Origin: Pyruvatibacter mobilis
GTDB taxonomy: Bacteria > Pseudomonadota > Alphaproteobacteria > CGMCC-115125
DNA: 64,000 nucleotides
Direction of reading: 5' to 3'
NCBI RefSeq assembly: GCF_012848855.1
Contig: NZ_CP051630.1
Coordinates: forward strand, 2,149,501 to 2,213,500
Shown here: positions 36,264-45,869 of the stretch, piece after piece
Position numbering within the stretch: position 1 is the first letter of the stretch
How the letters are laid out: each line of letters starts with the position of its first letter
The notes under the pieces: generated by a model
Told to the model about the DNA's origin: nothing
Seen by the model: only the letters and a program-made list of their open reading frames with translations
Databases searched by the model: none
Position numbers and translations under genes: made by a program

Positions 36264-37295
36264 TCAGTGGCTGCCGGACCCGTCGCGCGGCGGCAGATGC
36301 AGTTCGAATTGCTGGGCCCAGACGGGTTTCATCGCGCCGTCCGGCATCGGGCCGAGGTCCGCGAGGGTGACGCGGAAGCTGCCGCCGGTCTGCGCGAGGC
36401 CCTGGGCATCGCGCAGGGGCTTTGCCGGCAGCATGAATTCCGCAGCGTCGCCCTCATATGTCATGTCCAATGGCCCGAGATAGAGCGTGCCCATGCCGCC
36501 GTCATCGCCGGGCATTGGTTCGGCAATCAGCACCGGGGCAGCAAGCGGCGCTGACGCGCTGACGCGCAGATGCAGCCAGTCCTGGCCGTCGCGGGTGACG
36601 ATGTCGGCGGCTTCTACCCGCGCCTCATGATCAGCGGGCACCATGGCCTGCCAGCGGGCGATGAGGCCGGCGAATTCCGTCGCACCGCCGGAGCGGGCAG
36701 GCAAATCGAGTTCAGCACTGGCCTCGACGGGAATGCACAATTCCTCGCAGGCCCCATAGACCACATCGGCCGTCAGGGTTACGGGCCGCGACGGGTCTGC
36801 CAGGGTCACGCTGAGGGGGAACACGACCCGGTCCTCATAGCCGAAGCTGATATCGCCCGGCAGCTCGAACCGCTGCGGCATGGGATAGGCCACCTCCACA
36901 GCAGCGACGTTCCGTGAGCGGGAGAAATCGAAGACCGGCGCGATGCCGCTGTCACCGGGATTGCGCCAATAGGTCTTCCAGCCGGGTGCCAGCGTGATCT
37001 CGACGCCTGCGGCAATTGCCGTCTCACCGGGCAGCGGGGTGCTGCCCGTCCGGGCCGCGACCAGCCGCAGGCTTGATGTCATGGCCTTGTCCCATGCGCT
37101 GGCACCCTCCGGCGCGCGCTCGCCGAACAGGCGGCTCGTCAGGGACCGGTCTGCCGCATGGCAGGGTGACGCGCCTGCCGACATCCCTGTCAGCAGGGCG
37201 ACAAGCATGAGCACCGACGCGGTGACGGCGCGCGTGGCGATGGCGCGCGCGGTGAAAAAGCGGACAGGGCAGATGGCTGAACGACGGAACTGCAT
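36264..37295 (-). CDS. DsbD N-terminal (alpha) domain protein, periplasmic
   Basis: A 343-residue exported protein. A signal sequence (ASVLMLVALLTGMSAGASPCHA) is followed by an immunoglobulin-like DsbD-alpha domain. This is recognisable by WKTYWRNPGDSGIAPVFDF, then FPLSVTLADPSRPVTL and the cysteine pair in YGACEELCIPVEA. The membrane (beta) and thioredoxin (gamma) domains of full DsbD are absent, so it would accept electrons in the periplasm from an unknown partner. It is divergent from yqgE. Redox chemistry is inferred from the Cys pair. Confidence 0.82.
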   Translation of the reverse strand: MQFRRSAICPVRFFTARAIATRAVTASVLMLVALLTGMSAGASPCHAADRSLTSRLFGERAPEGASAWDKAMTSSLRLVAARTGSTPLPGETAIAAGVEITLAPGWKTYWRNPGDSGIAPVFDFSRSRNVAAVEVAYPMPQRFELPGDISFGYEDRVVFPLSVTLADPSRPVTLTADVVYGACEELCIPVEASAELDLPARSGGATEFAGLIARWQAMVPADHEARVEAADIVTRDGQDWLHLRVSASAPLAAPVLIAEPMPGDDGGMGTLYLGPLDMTYEGDAAEFMLPAKPLRDAQGLAQTGGSFRVTLADLGPMPDGAMKPVWAQQFELHLPPRDGSGSH

Positions 37296-37476
37296 AATGA
37301 CGCCATATTAGCGCTTAAAGCTGAACGCCAAGCTTCCGGACGGTCACCCTTGCGTGAAGGAACTGGCTTCACAGGTCCGGTGATGTGCTCGGGCGTCCGG
37401 CCCGTGGGCCAATCGTTAACGCCAATGGGAAACGGGCTTTGGCCGGGTCCGGCACAGGAGGTAGTCTCGCAGCGTT

Positions 37477-38085
37477 ATGGCATCAACCGATCCCTTCTCC
37501 CCCGCGCCCGGCGCATTCGGGCTGTCAGGCTCCCTGCAGGGGCGCTTCCTCATCGCCATGCCCGGCATGGAGGACAGCCGCTTTGCGCAGTCGGTGGTCT
37601 ATATGTGCTCGCACAGCGATGAAGGGGCGATGGGGCTGATCGTCAACAAGCTGGCGTCGCACATTTCCTTCCCGGATCTCCTGAGCCAGCTACACATCCA
37701 GACCCAGAGCCTGTCGCCGGTGGATGTTCCGGTGCATGTGGGCGGCCCGGTGGATACCGGCCGCGGCTTCGTGTTGCATAGCCGGGACTATGGCGGCACC
37801 GCCAGCACACTGCCCGTGGGCGACGGTGTGGCGCTTACCGCCACCACCGACATCCTGCGCGCCATCGCCGACGGCACGGGGCCGGACCGCTATCTGCTGC
37901 TGCTTGGATATGCCGGCTGGTCTGCGGGTCAGCTCGAGGCCGAAATCAAGTCCAATGGCTGGCTTGTGAGCGACGCCGCACCGGAGCTCGTCTTCAAGGC
38001 GGAGACGGATGACAAATGGGCCGCCGCGCTCGCTCATATGGGTGTTGATCCGCTGCTGCTGTCGGCGGACGCCGGCCACGCCTGA
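37477..38085 (+). CDS. YqgE/AlgH family (DUF179) protein
   Basis: A 202-residue protein of the YqgE/AlgH family, whose function is not established. The family motifs are clear: LQGRFLIAMPGMEDSRFAQSV, then YMCSHSDEGAMGLIVNK, HVGGPVDTGRGFVLHS and LLGYAGWSAGQLEAEI. AGGAGG is 15 bases before the ATG, farther than usual. No other start is possible because an in-frame TAG lies five codons upstream. It is divergent from the DsbD-alpha-like gene and convergent with the EAL gene. Confidence 0.92.
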   Translation: MASTDPFSPAPGAFGLSGSLQGRFLIAMPGMEDSRFAQSVVYMCSHSDEGAMGLIVNKLASHISFPDLLSQLHIQTQSLSPVDVPVHVGGPVDTGRGFVLHSRDYGGTASTLPVGDGVALTATTDILRAIADGTGPDRYLLLLGYAGWSAGQLEAEIKSNGWLVSDAAPELVFKAETDDKWAAALAHMGVDPLLLSADAGHA

Positions 38086-38122
38086 CCTTCATTCCGGCAC
38101 GCGGGACTCGTTCTTTGCGCCG

Positions 38123-41100
38123 TCAGTCCTGTTGACGGGCGATGAGGTCATGCGTGTCGCCGGCTTCCATCGGCTGGCCGAACAGGAAGCCCTGGCCATA
38201 AGTGCAGCCGAGCTGCTCGAGCCGATCGCGCACTTCTTCGTCCTCCACCCCTTCTGCCACCACGGAAAGGTGCAGGCCGTCGGCCAGGTTAAGGACCGAC
38301 TGCACAATGGCATCTGGCTCATCAGTCCGCGCCATCGCCTGCACGAAGCTCTTGTCGATCTTCACCACATCAAAGGGGAAGCGTTGCAGATAGCTGAGGG
38401 ACGCGTAGCCCGTGCCGAAATCATCCAGCGCCAGCTTCACGCCGAAGCCCTTGATCTCCTCCAGCACACGCGCCGCCATGTCCGGATTGTTCATCACCAG
38501 CGACTCGGTGATTTCCAGCCGCAGGCTGCCGGACGCGATCTTACTGCGCGCCAGAAGGTCCTCGATCCGGGCAGGCAGATCATCGAGCAGCTGGCGGCTT
38601 GAAACATTGACGCTGACGAACAGCGGCGGCTGCTGCGGGAAGTCCGCCTGCCAGGTGGCGAGGTCGCCTGCGGCCAGCTCAAGTACATGGCTGCCGATCT
38701 GGTTGATCAGGCCCGAGCGCTCCGCCACCGGCACGAATTCGTCCGGCGAGATGAGGCCGCGCGACGGGTGCCGCCAGCGCACCAGCGCCTCAAACCCCGC
38801 AAGGCGCCCGGATGCCAGGTCCACGATGGGCTGGTAGGCCAGCAGAATTTCGCCGCGCTCAAGCGCCCGGCGAAGGCTGCTTTCCGTTTCAATCTCGTCA
38901 TCCGCCGGACGCATGTCGGGGCTGAACTGCAGCACCGTATCCCCCTGCCGCTTGGCAAGACGCAAGGCCAGGTCAGCTTCTCCCAGCAGGGTCTCCCCCC
39001 GCTCGTGGTGCGGTTCGCGGATGGTGAAGCCGACGCTTGCCGTGGGGAAGATTTCGCGCCCGCCAACCTCAAGCGGCTGCGAGATTGCCTCCTGCACCAG
39101 CCGGGCAATGTCGGCGGGGCCGGTCTCGTCGGTCCAGCCGGCCACCAGCATGGCAAAGGTATCGCCATCAATGCGGGCCAATGTGTCTTCCGGCGCGATA
39201 AGCGCGCGCAGGCGCTGGGCCAGTGCCTGCAGCAGCGTGTCGGCCGTGTCATGGCCGAGGCTCTCATTCACCTGCTTGAAGCGGTCGATATCAGCCAGTA
39301 CCAGGGCGATGCGCTCATGGGTGTTCTGGGCGCGCAGGCAGGCGCGGTGCAGGCGGTCCACGAAGAGCGGCCGGTTGGCGAGACCCGTGAGCGGATCATG
39401 CAGCGTTTCGCGCACAAGGCCCGCCTGCGCCTCGTGGCGTTCGGTGATGTCGGCGATGGTGCCGACAACGCGGCGGGCAAACCCGTCCTCGCCGGCAAAG
39501 CAGGTGGCGCGAAGTTCCAACCAGCGGCTGCCCTGCACCGGTTCGGCATGCTCCAGCCGCATCTCGAGGCTGAAATTGGCGTTGCCCAGTTCCACATGCT
39601 CGTCCAACACCTGCGACACATGCCGCCGGTCATCGCGATGGACGCGGGCCATCCAGGTCTCGAAGCGGCCGCCGAGGCTGCCGGGCACGAGGCCCAGATG
39701 TGCTTCCAGCGACGGGTCCACATAGAGCATGCCGGTGTCCACATCGAGGTCCCACACGGCTTCGCCCGCCCCGGCCAGGGCCAGCGCGCTGCGCTGCTCG
39801 GCGCGAATGGCATCCGCGTCAGGCAGCTTGAGTTCCGGTGTTTCCATGTGCGTGGCGGCATGGGGAGAGGTCGCCTGCCCTGCCGGGCCGGCATGGTCCC
39901 CTGCTCCGCCGGTGACCATCCTGGAGGCCGTGGCCATGGTCTTGCGGGCGGCAAGGCGCGCCGCGTTGAGGGTGGACGGTCCTGCCAGCGCGTAGGCGGC
40001 GATGAGAATGCCGAGCACCGCAAGCGCGTGGATGATCATCTCGACAGCGGGCGATCGGGGCATCAGGCCCTGGGTCGCAAAGGCAGCGAGGATGGCGGCG
40101 AGTGCAATAAGTGCCCAACCGGCGCGCAACTCGCCTGCTGCCGGGGTCATGCGCGGCATCAGGCTTTCCTCTGCATTGCGGCCGGCGGTCAGCGCCGCCA
40201 CGCCGCCCAGCGCCACGGCAAAGGCGATGAGGCGGATGAAGGGAATGCCGATGGACGGCAGCACCAGCACCAGCAGCGCTGCGGGCAGCACGCCCCACCC
40301 GGTGAGCCGGGCAAGCTGCTCCCGGTCCGGCGACAGGGCGCGGATACGCTCGGTCGCCAGCACATGGGCCGCAGCGCCTGTTGCCATGGCCAGCATCACG
40401 GCGGTCATGCGCGCATCCCAGGCGGCACTCCAGCCGAAGGTGCCCGCCAGATAACCCTGCGCGGCCAGCTCATAGGCCAGCGCGCCGCCGGTCAGCAGGG
40501 TGGCCTGCCAGACGGTGCCGTGGGGCATGGTGCCGGAGGGGCCGGCGGGCCCGCGCAGATGATGCGCCAGGTGCTGGGCCCATTGGGCTGCGAAGAAGGC
40601 AAAAGCAATCGCCAGCGCGCCGACCACGAGCCCAGCGAAAGAGGCACGGCCCGCTTCCGCTGCCGTCAGGGCTTCCGGCTGCCACAGGGTCACCGGCGTG
40701 GGTGCGGAAGCCCCGAAGGGGATGGCGAAGGTGGTGGTGGTGCGCGGCGGCAGGGTCAGCAGCGCCCGCGTATCGCCGCTGCGTGCCGAGGCTCCGGGCA
40801 CCGGCTGCGGCAAGGGATGGTCGGCAGGCGTGATGCGCCAGCCGCCAAGCTCCGACAGGGCGCTGCGCACCGGGGCAATGCCGGATGCCCACAGGGCTGA
40901 ACGGTCGATGGACAGGATACGTTGCTGCGGCTGCTCCAGCGGGTTCTGCAGGGCGAAGACAAGCCACACGCGGGCGAAATCCGCTTCGGTGTCCAGCATC
41001 ACCAGCGGCACCGGGCCGGGCAGCACGGCTTCACGGTCCGCCGGCAGGCGCACGATCACGGAGGTGAGGTCCACCTCAGGCTGCGCGGGATCAACCACCA

Positions 41101-41539
41101 CAACCGGGATGGTGTGCGGGCCGGGCAGACCTTCGGCGGGCATGCCGGAAAAATCCGCCTCAGGCATCTCCTGCTCAACGGCGGTCTTACCTTCCCCTTC
41201 GTCTTCATCACCGGCGGTGGTGCCGGGCCGGGCATCGAAGATGTCACCCTCTTCGGCGGGAGACGCGGCAGGCACCGCCGGGCGGCTCTCCTGAGCCTGC
41301 AGGGGCACAGGTGCCGCTAGCACTCCGATGCAGACAACAAGGGATGCGACAAGGACCGCAACAGGGGCTGCAACCGGGCGTGAGGCGCGCGGCCAGGCCC
41401 GGACCCGGGCATGGCTAGGGGAGCGCAAAAACGGCAACTGGTCGAAAATGCGGATGAGGCTGCCCTTTCCTGTCGCCCGGCTCTGGTTCCATTTCGGGTG
41501 CCGTCCAGTCCGCCCGCTCACACCCCTCGGGACACGCAT
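38123..41539 (-). CDS. Membrane PAS-GGDEF-EAL protein; degenerate GGDEF, intact EAL
   Basis: A 1138-residue cyclic-di-GMP protein. After a signal anchor (VAVLVASLVVCIGVLAAPV) there is a periplasmic region of roughly 250 residues. About seven membrane helices follow, then a PAS domain (EAVWDLDVDTGMLYVDP) and GGDEF and EAL domains. The GGDEF site reads IDGDTF, so diguanylate cyclase activity is unlikely. The EAL domain keeps GFEALVRW, VNVSSRQL, LEITES, DDFGTGYASLSYL, VKIDKSFV and VVAEGVEDEE, predicting an active phosphodiesterase. The ATG at 41539 is a tentative start. It is the last gene of the minus-strand series and may be separately transcribed. Confidence 0.87.
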   Translation of the reverse strand: MRVPRGVSGRTGRHPKWNQSRATGKGSLIRIFDQLPFLRSPSHARVRAWPRASRPVAAPVAVLVASLVVCIGVLAAPVPLQAQESRPAVPAASPAEEGDIFDARPGTTAGDEDEGEGKTAVEQEMPEADFSGMPAEGLPGPHTIPVVVVDPAQPEVDLTSVIVRLPADREAVLPGPVPLVMLDTEADFARVWLVFALQNPLEQPQQRILSIDRSALWASGIAPVRSALSELGGWRITPADHPLPQPVPGASARSGDTRALLTLPPRTTTTFAIPFGASAPTPVTLWQPEALTAAEAGRASFAGLVVGALAIAFAFFAAQWAQHLAHHLRGPAGPSGTMPHGTVWQATLLTGGALAYELAAQGYLAGTFGWSAAWDARMTAVMLAMATGAAAHVLATERIRALSPDREQLARLTGWGVLPAALLVLVLPSIGIPFIRLIAFAVALGGVAALTAGRNAEESLMPRMTPAAGELRAGWALIALAAILAAFATQGLMPRSPAVEMIIHALAVLGILIAAYALAGPSTLNAARLAARKTMATASRMVTGGAGDHAGPAGQATSPHAATHMETPELKLPDADAIRAEQRSALALAGAGEAVWDLDVDTGMLYVDPSLEAHLGLVPGSLGGRFETWMARVHRDDRRHVSQVLDEHVELGNANFSLEMRLEHAEPVQGSRWLELRATCFAGEDGFARRVVGTIADITERHEAQAGLVRETLHDPLTGLANRPLFVDRLHRACLRAQNTHERIALVLADIDRFKQVNESLGHDTADTLLQALAQRLRALIAPEDTLARIDGDTFAMLVAGWTDETGPADIARLVQEAISQPLEVGGREIFPTASVGFTIREPHHERGETLLGEADLALRLAKRQGDTVLQFSPDMRPADDEIETESSLRRALERGEILLAYQPIVDLASGRLAGFEALVRWRHPSRGLISPDEFVPVAERSGLINQIGSHVLELAAGDLATWQADFPQQPPLFVSVNVSSRQLLDDLPARIEDLLARSKIASGSLRLEITESLVMNNPDMAARVLEEIKGFGVKLALDDFGTGYASLSYLQRFPFDVVKIDKSFVQAMARTDEPDAIVQSVLNLADGLHLSVVAEGVEDEEVRDRLEQLGCTYGQGFLFGQPMEAGDTHDLIARQQD

Positions 41540-41640
41540 TTTCAGGATGCGAATCAAAAGGCTGCGGGGCCGAAACACCCATGTCCTTGGTAGCGTCCCG
41601 GTCCTGCGTCTGACAAGCAGATGCGCCCCCCGCACGCGCC

Positions 41641-42228
41641 TTACGGACGCGGATCGGTGGAGAGGATCGCGAAGAGCAGATGGTCCCGCCAGGCCCCGTC
41701 GATGCGGAGGTAATTGCGGGCATAGCCTTCGCGGGTGAACCCGCAGGCCAGCAGCAGCCGCGCCGAAGGCTCATTGCTGGGCAGGCAGGCGGCCTCAAGC
41801 CGGTGCAGCTTCAGCTGATTGAAGACAAAGGGAATGAGGGTGCGCACGGCCGCACCGGTAAATCCCTGCTGCTTGTAGGGGTCCCCCACCCAGTAGCCGA
41901 GCGAACAGGTCTGCGCGACGCCGCGGCGGATGTTGGACAGGGTACAGCCGCCAACGAGCCGCCCGGTACGCGAGGAAAACACGAAGAAGGGATAGGCCGC
42001 ATCGTCCCGCACGTCACGGCCATAGCGGCGAAGGCGGCGGCGGAAGGCCGTGCGGGTCAGATCATCGGCAGGCCATGTCGGCTCCCAGGGCGTGAGGAAA
42101 GCACGGCTGCGGGCCCGCAGCTCCGCCCACTCCGCATAGTCCCCCTGGCGCGGCAGGCGCAGGGTGACGCCGTCTCCTTCCAGGGCATAGGCATCATCAC
42201 CGGCGCTCCGGTGCCTCAGCAGGGCCAT
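41641..42228 (-). CDS. RimJ/RimL-type GNAT N-acetyltransferase
   Basis: A 195-residue acetyltransferase of the ribosomal-protein-acetylating GNAT group. The acetyl-CoA loop is LGYWVGDPYKQQGFTGAAV near residue 115. The HRLEAACLPSNEPSARLLLACGF and RNYLRIDGAWRDHLLFA segments are typical of RimJ-like enzymes. GGGAGG upstream of the ATG at 42228 fixes the start. It follows the M16 peptidase gene on the same strand after about 120 bases. The protein substrate is not known. Confidence 0.9.
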   Translation of the reverse strand: MALLRHRSAGDDAYALEGDGVTLRLPRQGDYAEWAELRARSRAFLTPWEPTWPADDLTRTAFRRRLRRYGRDVRDDAAYPFFVFSSRTGRLVGGCTLSNIRRGVAQTCSLGYWVGDPYKQQGFTGAAVRTLIPFVFNQLKLHRLEAACLPSNEPSARLLLACGFTREGYARNYLRIDGAWRDHLLFAILSTDPRP

Positions 42229-42348
42229 GCATACGCCTCCCAGCGTCCTGATCGTCGGCTGCCTGCGGATGCGGCAGCTTGTGTCCGGATTTTGCCGCGC
42301 CGGGGACGGAGCTGGCAAGCAGGGCGCGAGCCTGCGCTTCTCTTCCGG

Positions 42349-43614
42349 TCAGCCCGAACCGTAGGCGGCGGCGATGCGCTGCGCGGAGGCCGCCGGATCC
42401 CCCGGCCCCACGATTGACACCGTGGCCTCCGCCTCCGCCGCCACGCGCTGCATGAAGGCGCTCACATCTTCTGCGGTGACCGCTTCAAGACGGGCCACCA
42501 GTACTTCGGCGGGCAACACCTCACCAAACACCACAAGATGCCGGGCAATCTGTTCAGCGCGCGAGGCACAGTTCTCGAGGCTCATCAACAGCCCCGCCTT
42601 TGACTGGGCACAGGCCGACGCAATTTCGTCCTCGGTCACGCCCTGCGCCATGGCACAGATCTCGTGGCGGATCACGTCCGACAGATCGGCAACGTCTTCC
42701 GGCGCCGTGCCCGCATAGACGCCGAACAGGCCCGTCTCGGCAAAGCCCCAGCTGTAGGCATAGATCGAGTAGCACAGGCCGCGCCGCTCGCGGGCTTCCT
42801 GGAACAGCCGCGAAGACATGCCGCCGCCGAGAATGGTGGAGGCGATGTCCGCTGTGAAGAACCCGTCGCTGCCGGTGGGTGCCCCCTCGAAGCCCAGCAC
42901 CAGGTGGGTCTGGTCGAGGTCGCGGGCGCGGGTCGTGATGCCGCCCTGATAACGGGCGGGCGCGAAGCTGCTGGCCTCGCGGCCATCGCTCATGCGGAAG
43001 GCATCTGCCGCCATGGCGCAGAAACTGTCGTGATCAACGGCCCCGGCCGCGCTCAGGATCATGGAGCCGGGCCGGTAATGGCCCGACAGATATCCGCGAA
43101 TGCTGTCCACCGTCATGGCACGCACACTGTCACGCGTGCCGAGGATCGGACGGCCAAGGGGCTGATCCGGGAAAGCTGTTTCGGACATCATCTCGAAGAC
43201 GAGATCATCCGGCGTGTCTTCCGCTTCGCCGATTTCCGACAGGACCACGCCCTGCTCGCGCGCCAGCTCTTCGGGTTCCAGCCGGGAGTTCTCGATGATG
43301 TCGCCAATGAGGGTTACCGCGAGCGGCACATCCTCGGCCAGTATGCGGGCCGCATAGACCGTGTTCTCGTGGCTGGTGGCCGCATTGAGCGACCCGCCGA
43401 CGCGTTCGATCGCGCCGACGATCTCGGCCGCCGAGCGCGTTGCCGTGCCCTTGAAGGCCATGTGCTCCAGCATGTGGGCGATGCCGTGCTGGGCCTGTGT
43501 CTCATGGCGCGCGCCCGCATTGACGGTCAGCGCCACGGCTGCCGTCATGATGTTGGGCATGGGATCGGTGACGACCGTCAGGCCGTTATCGAGGCGGGAG
43601 ACCCTGACCGTCAT
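42349..43614 (-). CDS. M16 family zinc peptidase (mitochondrial-processing-peptidase-like)
   Basis: A 421-residue pitrilysin-family protease. The inverted zinc motif HMLEHMAF near residue 48 and the downstream glutamate segment mark it as the catalytic type. LDNGLTVVTDPMPN starts the domain, and GGGMSSRLFQEARERRGLCYSI marks the second half. Alphaproteobacterial members are close to the ancestor of the mitochondrial processing peptidase beta subunit. Its ATG overlaps the thrC stop by four bases (ATGA), the usual thrC-M16 arrangement. Confidence 0.93.
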   Translation of the reverse strand: MTVRVSRLDNGLTVVTDPMPNIMTAAVALTVNAGARHETQAQHGIAHMLEHMAFKGTATRSAAEIVGAIERVGGSLNAATSHENTVYAARILAEDVPLAVTLIGDIIENSRLEPEELAREQGVVLSEIGEAEDTPDDLVFEMMSETAFPDQPLGRPILGTRDSVRAMTVDSIRGYLSGHYRPGSMILSAAGAVDHDSFCAMAADAFRMSDGREASSFAPARYQGGITTRARDLDQTHLVLGFEGAPTGSDGFFTADIASTILGGGMSSRLFQEARERRGLCYSIYAYSWGFAETGLFGVYAGTAPEDVADLSDVIRHEICAMAQGVTEDEIASACAQSKAGLLMSLENCASRAEQIARHLVVFGEVLPAEVLVARLEAVTAEDVSAFMQRVAAEAEATVSIVGPGDPAASAQRIAAAYGSG

Positions 43615-45005
43615 GAAGCGCGCGTCTTTTCCTCGACGAAGGCCTGGACGGCGGCGAGGTCGTTCGGCAGCGCGGTCATCCGCTCTTCGCGGTCGAAGAG
43701 ATCATCGAGGTGCGGCGGCAGGGCCGGGTGGAGGCCGGTGGCGGCTTCAACGGCAGCGGGGAATTTGGCGGGATGGGCGGTTGACAGCGTCACCATCGGG
43801 GCGCCTGTCGATACCAGCACGTCGCGCGCAGCAGCCAGGCCAACCGCCGTATGCGGATCGATCAGCATGCCGAGCGTCTCATGCACCTGCTTCATGGTGG
43901 CGTGCATGGCGTCATTGCTGACGCGCGCGGACCCGAACTCCTCGCGCATGGCGGCAAGCCCGTCTGCCTCGACGGTGAAACTGCCGGATTGCTTGAGGCC
44001 GTTCATGGCGGCGCGCACGCGGGCAGCGTCCCGGCCATAGACCTCGAACAGCAGGCGTTCGAAATTGCTCGAGACCTGAATGTCCATGGACGGCGCGTCG
44101 GTGGGCGTCACGCCCTCCACGGTGTAGGCCCCGGTCTTCAGGGTACGGTCGAGAATGTCGTTGATGTTGGTGGCGATCACCAGCCGGTCGATGGGCAGGC
44201 CCATGCGCTTGGCGACGTAGCCTGCAAAGATATCGCCGAAATTGCCGGTGGGCACTGAGAAAGACACGGGGCGGTGCGGTGCGCCCAGCGTGGTGGCTGC
44301 GGTGACGTAGTAGACCACCTGCGCGAGGATGCGGCTCCAGTTGATGGAGTTGACCGCGGCCAGCTTCACCCGGTCGCGGAACGCCAGATCGTTGAACATC
44401 GCCTTCACCAGCGCCTGGCAATCATCGAAATTGCCGTCGAGCGCGATGTTGTGGACGTTGGCAGCCTTCACCGTCGTCATCTGCCGGCGCTGGACGTCCG
44501 ACACCCGGCCTTTCGGGTGCAGCACCACCACATTCACTGCGTCAAGCCCGGCAAAGGCCTCGATGGCAGCCCCGCCCGTATCACCGGACGTTGCCGCGAC
44601 AATGGTCACCTGCTCGCCGCGCTTGGTGAGCACATGGGAGAAGAGCTGGCCGAGCAGCTGCATCGCCAAATCCTTGAAGGCCAGGGTCGGCCCGTGGAAC
44701 AGCTCAAGCAGGAACTCGTTTGCGTCTAGCTGCGCCAGCGGCGCAACAGCCGGATGGGCGAAGGTGCCATAGGCAGCTTCAACCATGCTGGCGATATCGT
44801 CTTCTGGGATAGACGGGGCAAAGGGCCGGACAACGCGCGTGGCCACGTCCGTGTACGGACGCCCGGCCATCTCAGCGAAATCCGCGGCGCTGAAGGTTGG
44901 CCAGGTCTCGGGCACGTAGAGGCCGCCATCACGGGCGAGGCCCGAGAGGAGCACGTCTTCAAAATCGAGAACCGGGGCGTCGCCGCGGGTTGATACGTAA
45001 CGCAT
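43611..45005 (-). CDS. thrC: Threonine synthase
   Basis: A PLP enzyme that converts phosphohomoserine to threonine; homoserine kinase is at 34.2 kb. The 464 residues start MRYVSTRGDAPVLDFEDVLL. They carry the PLP lysine in FHGPTLAFKDLAMQLLG, plus ATSGDTGGAAIEAFAG and VPTGNFGDIFAGYVAKRMG. The ATG at 45005 is chosen; the frame is open 40 codons upstream, but that part is not family-like. It follows the SURF1 gene and precedes the M16 peptidase with a four-base overlap. Confidence 0.96.
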   Translation of the reverse strand: MRYVSTRGDAPVLDFEDVLLSGLARDGGLYVPETWPTFSAADFAEMAGRPYTDVATRVVRPFAPSIPEDDIASMVEAAYGTFAHPAVAPLAQLDANEFLLELFHGPTLAFKDLAMQLLGQLFSHVLTKRGEQVTIVAATSGDTGGAAIEAFAGLDAVNVVVLHPKGRVSDVQRRQMTTVKAANVHNIALDGNFDDCQALVKAMFNDLAFRDRVKLAAVNSINWSRILAQVVYYVTAATTLGAPHRPVSFSVPTGNFGDIFAGYVAKRMGLPIDRLVIATNINDILDRTLKTGAYTVEGVTPTDAPSMDIQVSSNFERLLFEVYGRDAARVRAAMNGLKQSGSFTVEADGLAAMREEFGSARVSNDAMHATMKQVHETLGMLIDPHTAVGLAAARDVLVSTGAPMVTLSTAHPAKFPAAVEAATGLHPALPPHLDDLFDREERMTALPNDLAAVQAFVEEKTRAS

Positions 45006-45142
45006 GTCGTGTTGCCAGGCTTGCTGGAGTTTTCCTGATGCACCAGGGGGCGTGAAGTCGTGCCCCCGGGCATGAAGCGGCGCACCATAGGCCGCGAGGC
45101 TTTGCCGGGGCAAGGGCCGGGGCAAGCGCCCGGTGATCCGGC

Positions 45143-45865
45143 CTATTTCAGGCCGATGCGCCCGCGGGCGATGTGAAAGGCCAGCCAGACGCCGACCAGC
45201 GTGGCCGCAAGGCCGTACCAGGTGAAGGCATAGCCCAGATGCGGGTTCTTCAGGGCCAGCCGGGTCTGTCCCCCAACCGGATAGCCGCCAGGCACGGGTG
45301 CCGGGCCTGCATCAATCATCAGGGGAAAGACCGGGGCAATGCCGAGCTCCTGCGCGATGCGGTCCACCGGGCGGTGATACCAGACATTGCCGTCAAGGTC
45401 GGGTTCCGGCGTGAAGGCATTGGCGTCTTCCGGCGTGATGGCGATGCCGGTGAAAGCCACCGGCCCTTCGATCTGCCCTTCGGTGCGGGTGGCGGCCGCC
45501 TTGCGGCTCACCGGCACGAACCCCCTGTCCACAAGCACGTGGCCGCCACCCTCAAGGGCCAGAGGGGTGATGACGTGATAGCCCGCCTCCCCGTCTATGG
45601 AAGTGATGTAGGCATGCACCTCGCGCGCATGGTCGAACGTGCCGGTCACGGTGACGGGAGTGTAGGTGAAGGCCTCCTGATCAAGGTTTGCCCAGGCGTC
45701 ACGCGGCGGCAGGGGTTGGGGGTCGGCCGCAAGGCCCGCCTCTATGCGGGCCAGCAGGCCTTCCTTCCAGGCAAGACGGTCCATCTGCCAGTTGCCGAGG
45801 CCGATGAGAATGACAAGGGCCACGGCGCCCAGCAGGGTCGGCCACAGCATGGGGCGGAAGGTCAT
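45143..45865 (-). CDS. SURF1-family cytochrome oxidase assembly protein
   Basis: SURF1 helps deliver haem a to cytochrome c oxidase subunit I. The 240 residues have the two expected membrane helices at the ends (LWPTLLGAVALVILIGLGNW and YAFTWYGLAATLVGVWLAFHI). A periplasmic domain with GNWQMDRLAWKE, VLVDRGFVPVS and NPHLGYAFTWYG lies between them. It sits in the cox cluster directly after the DUF983 gene, four bases apart, in line with its role. Confidence 0.93.
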   Translation of the reverse strand: MTFRPMLWPTLLGAVALVILIGLGNWQMDRLAWKEGLLARIEAGLAADPQPLPPRDAWANLDQEAFTYTPVTVTGTFDHAREVHAYITSIDGEAGYHVITPLALEGGGHVLVDRGFVPVSRKAAATRTEGQIEGPVAFTGIAITPEDANAFTPEPDLDGNVWYHRPVDRIAQELGIAPVFPLMIDAGPAPVPGGYPVGGQTRLALKNPHLGYAFTWYGLAATLVGVWLAFHIARGRIGLK

Positions 45866-45869
45866 GGGC

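Noticed and set aside
38687-40900. A 737-codon open frame antisense to the GGDEF/EAL gene
   Set aside because: The minus strand has recognisable PAS, GGDEF and EAL domains; the antisense product is low-complexity Gly/Arg/His.
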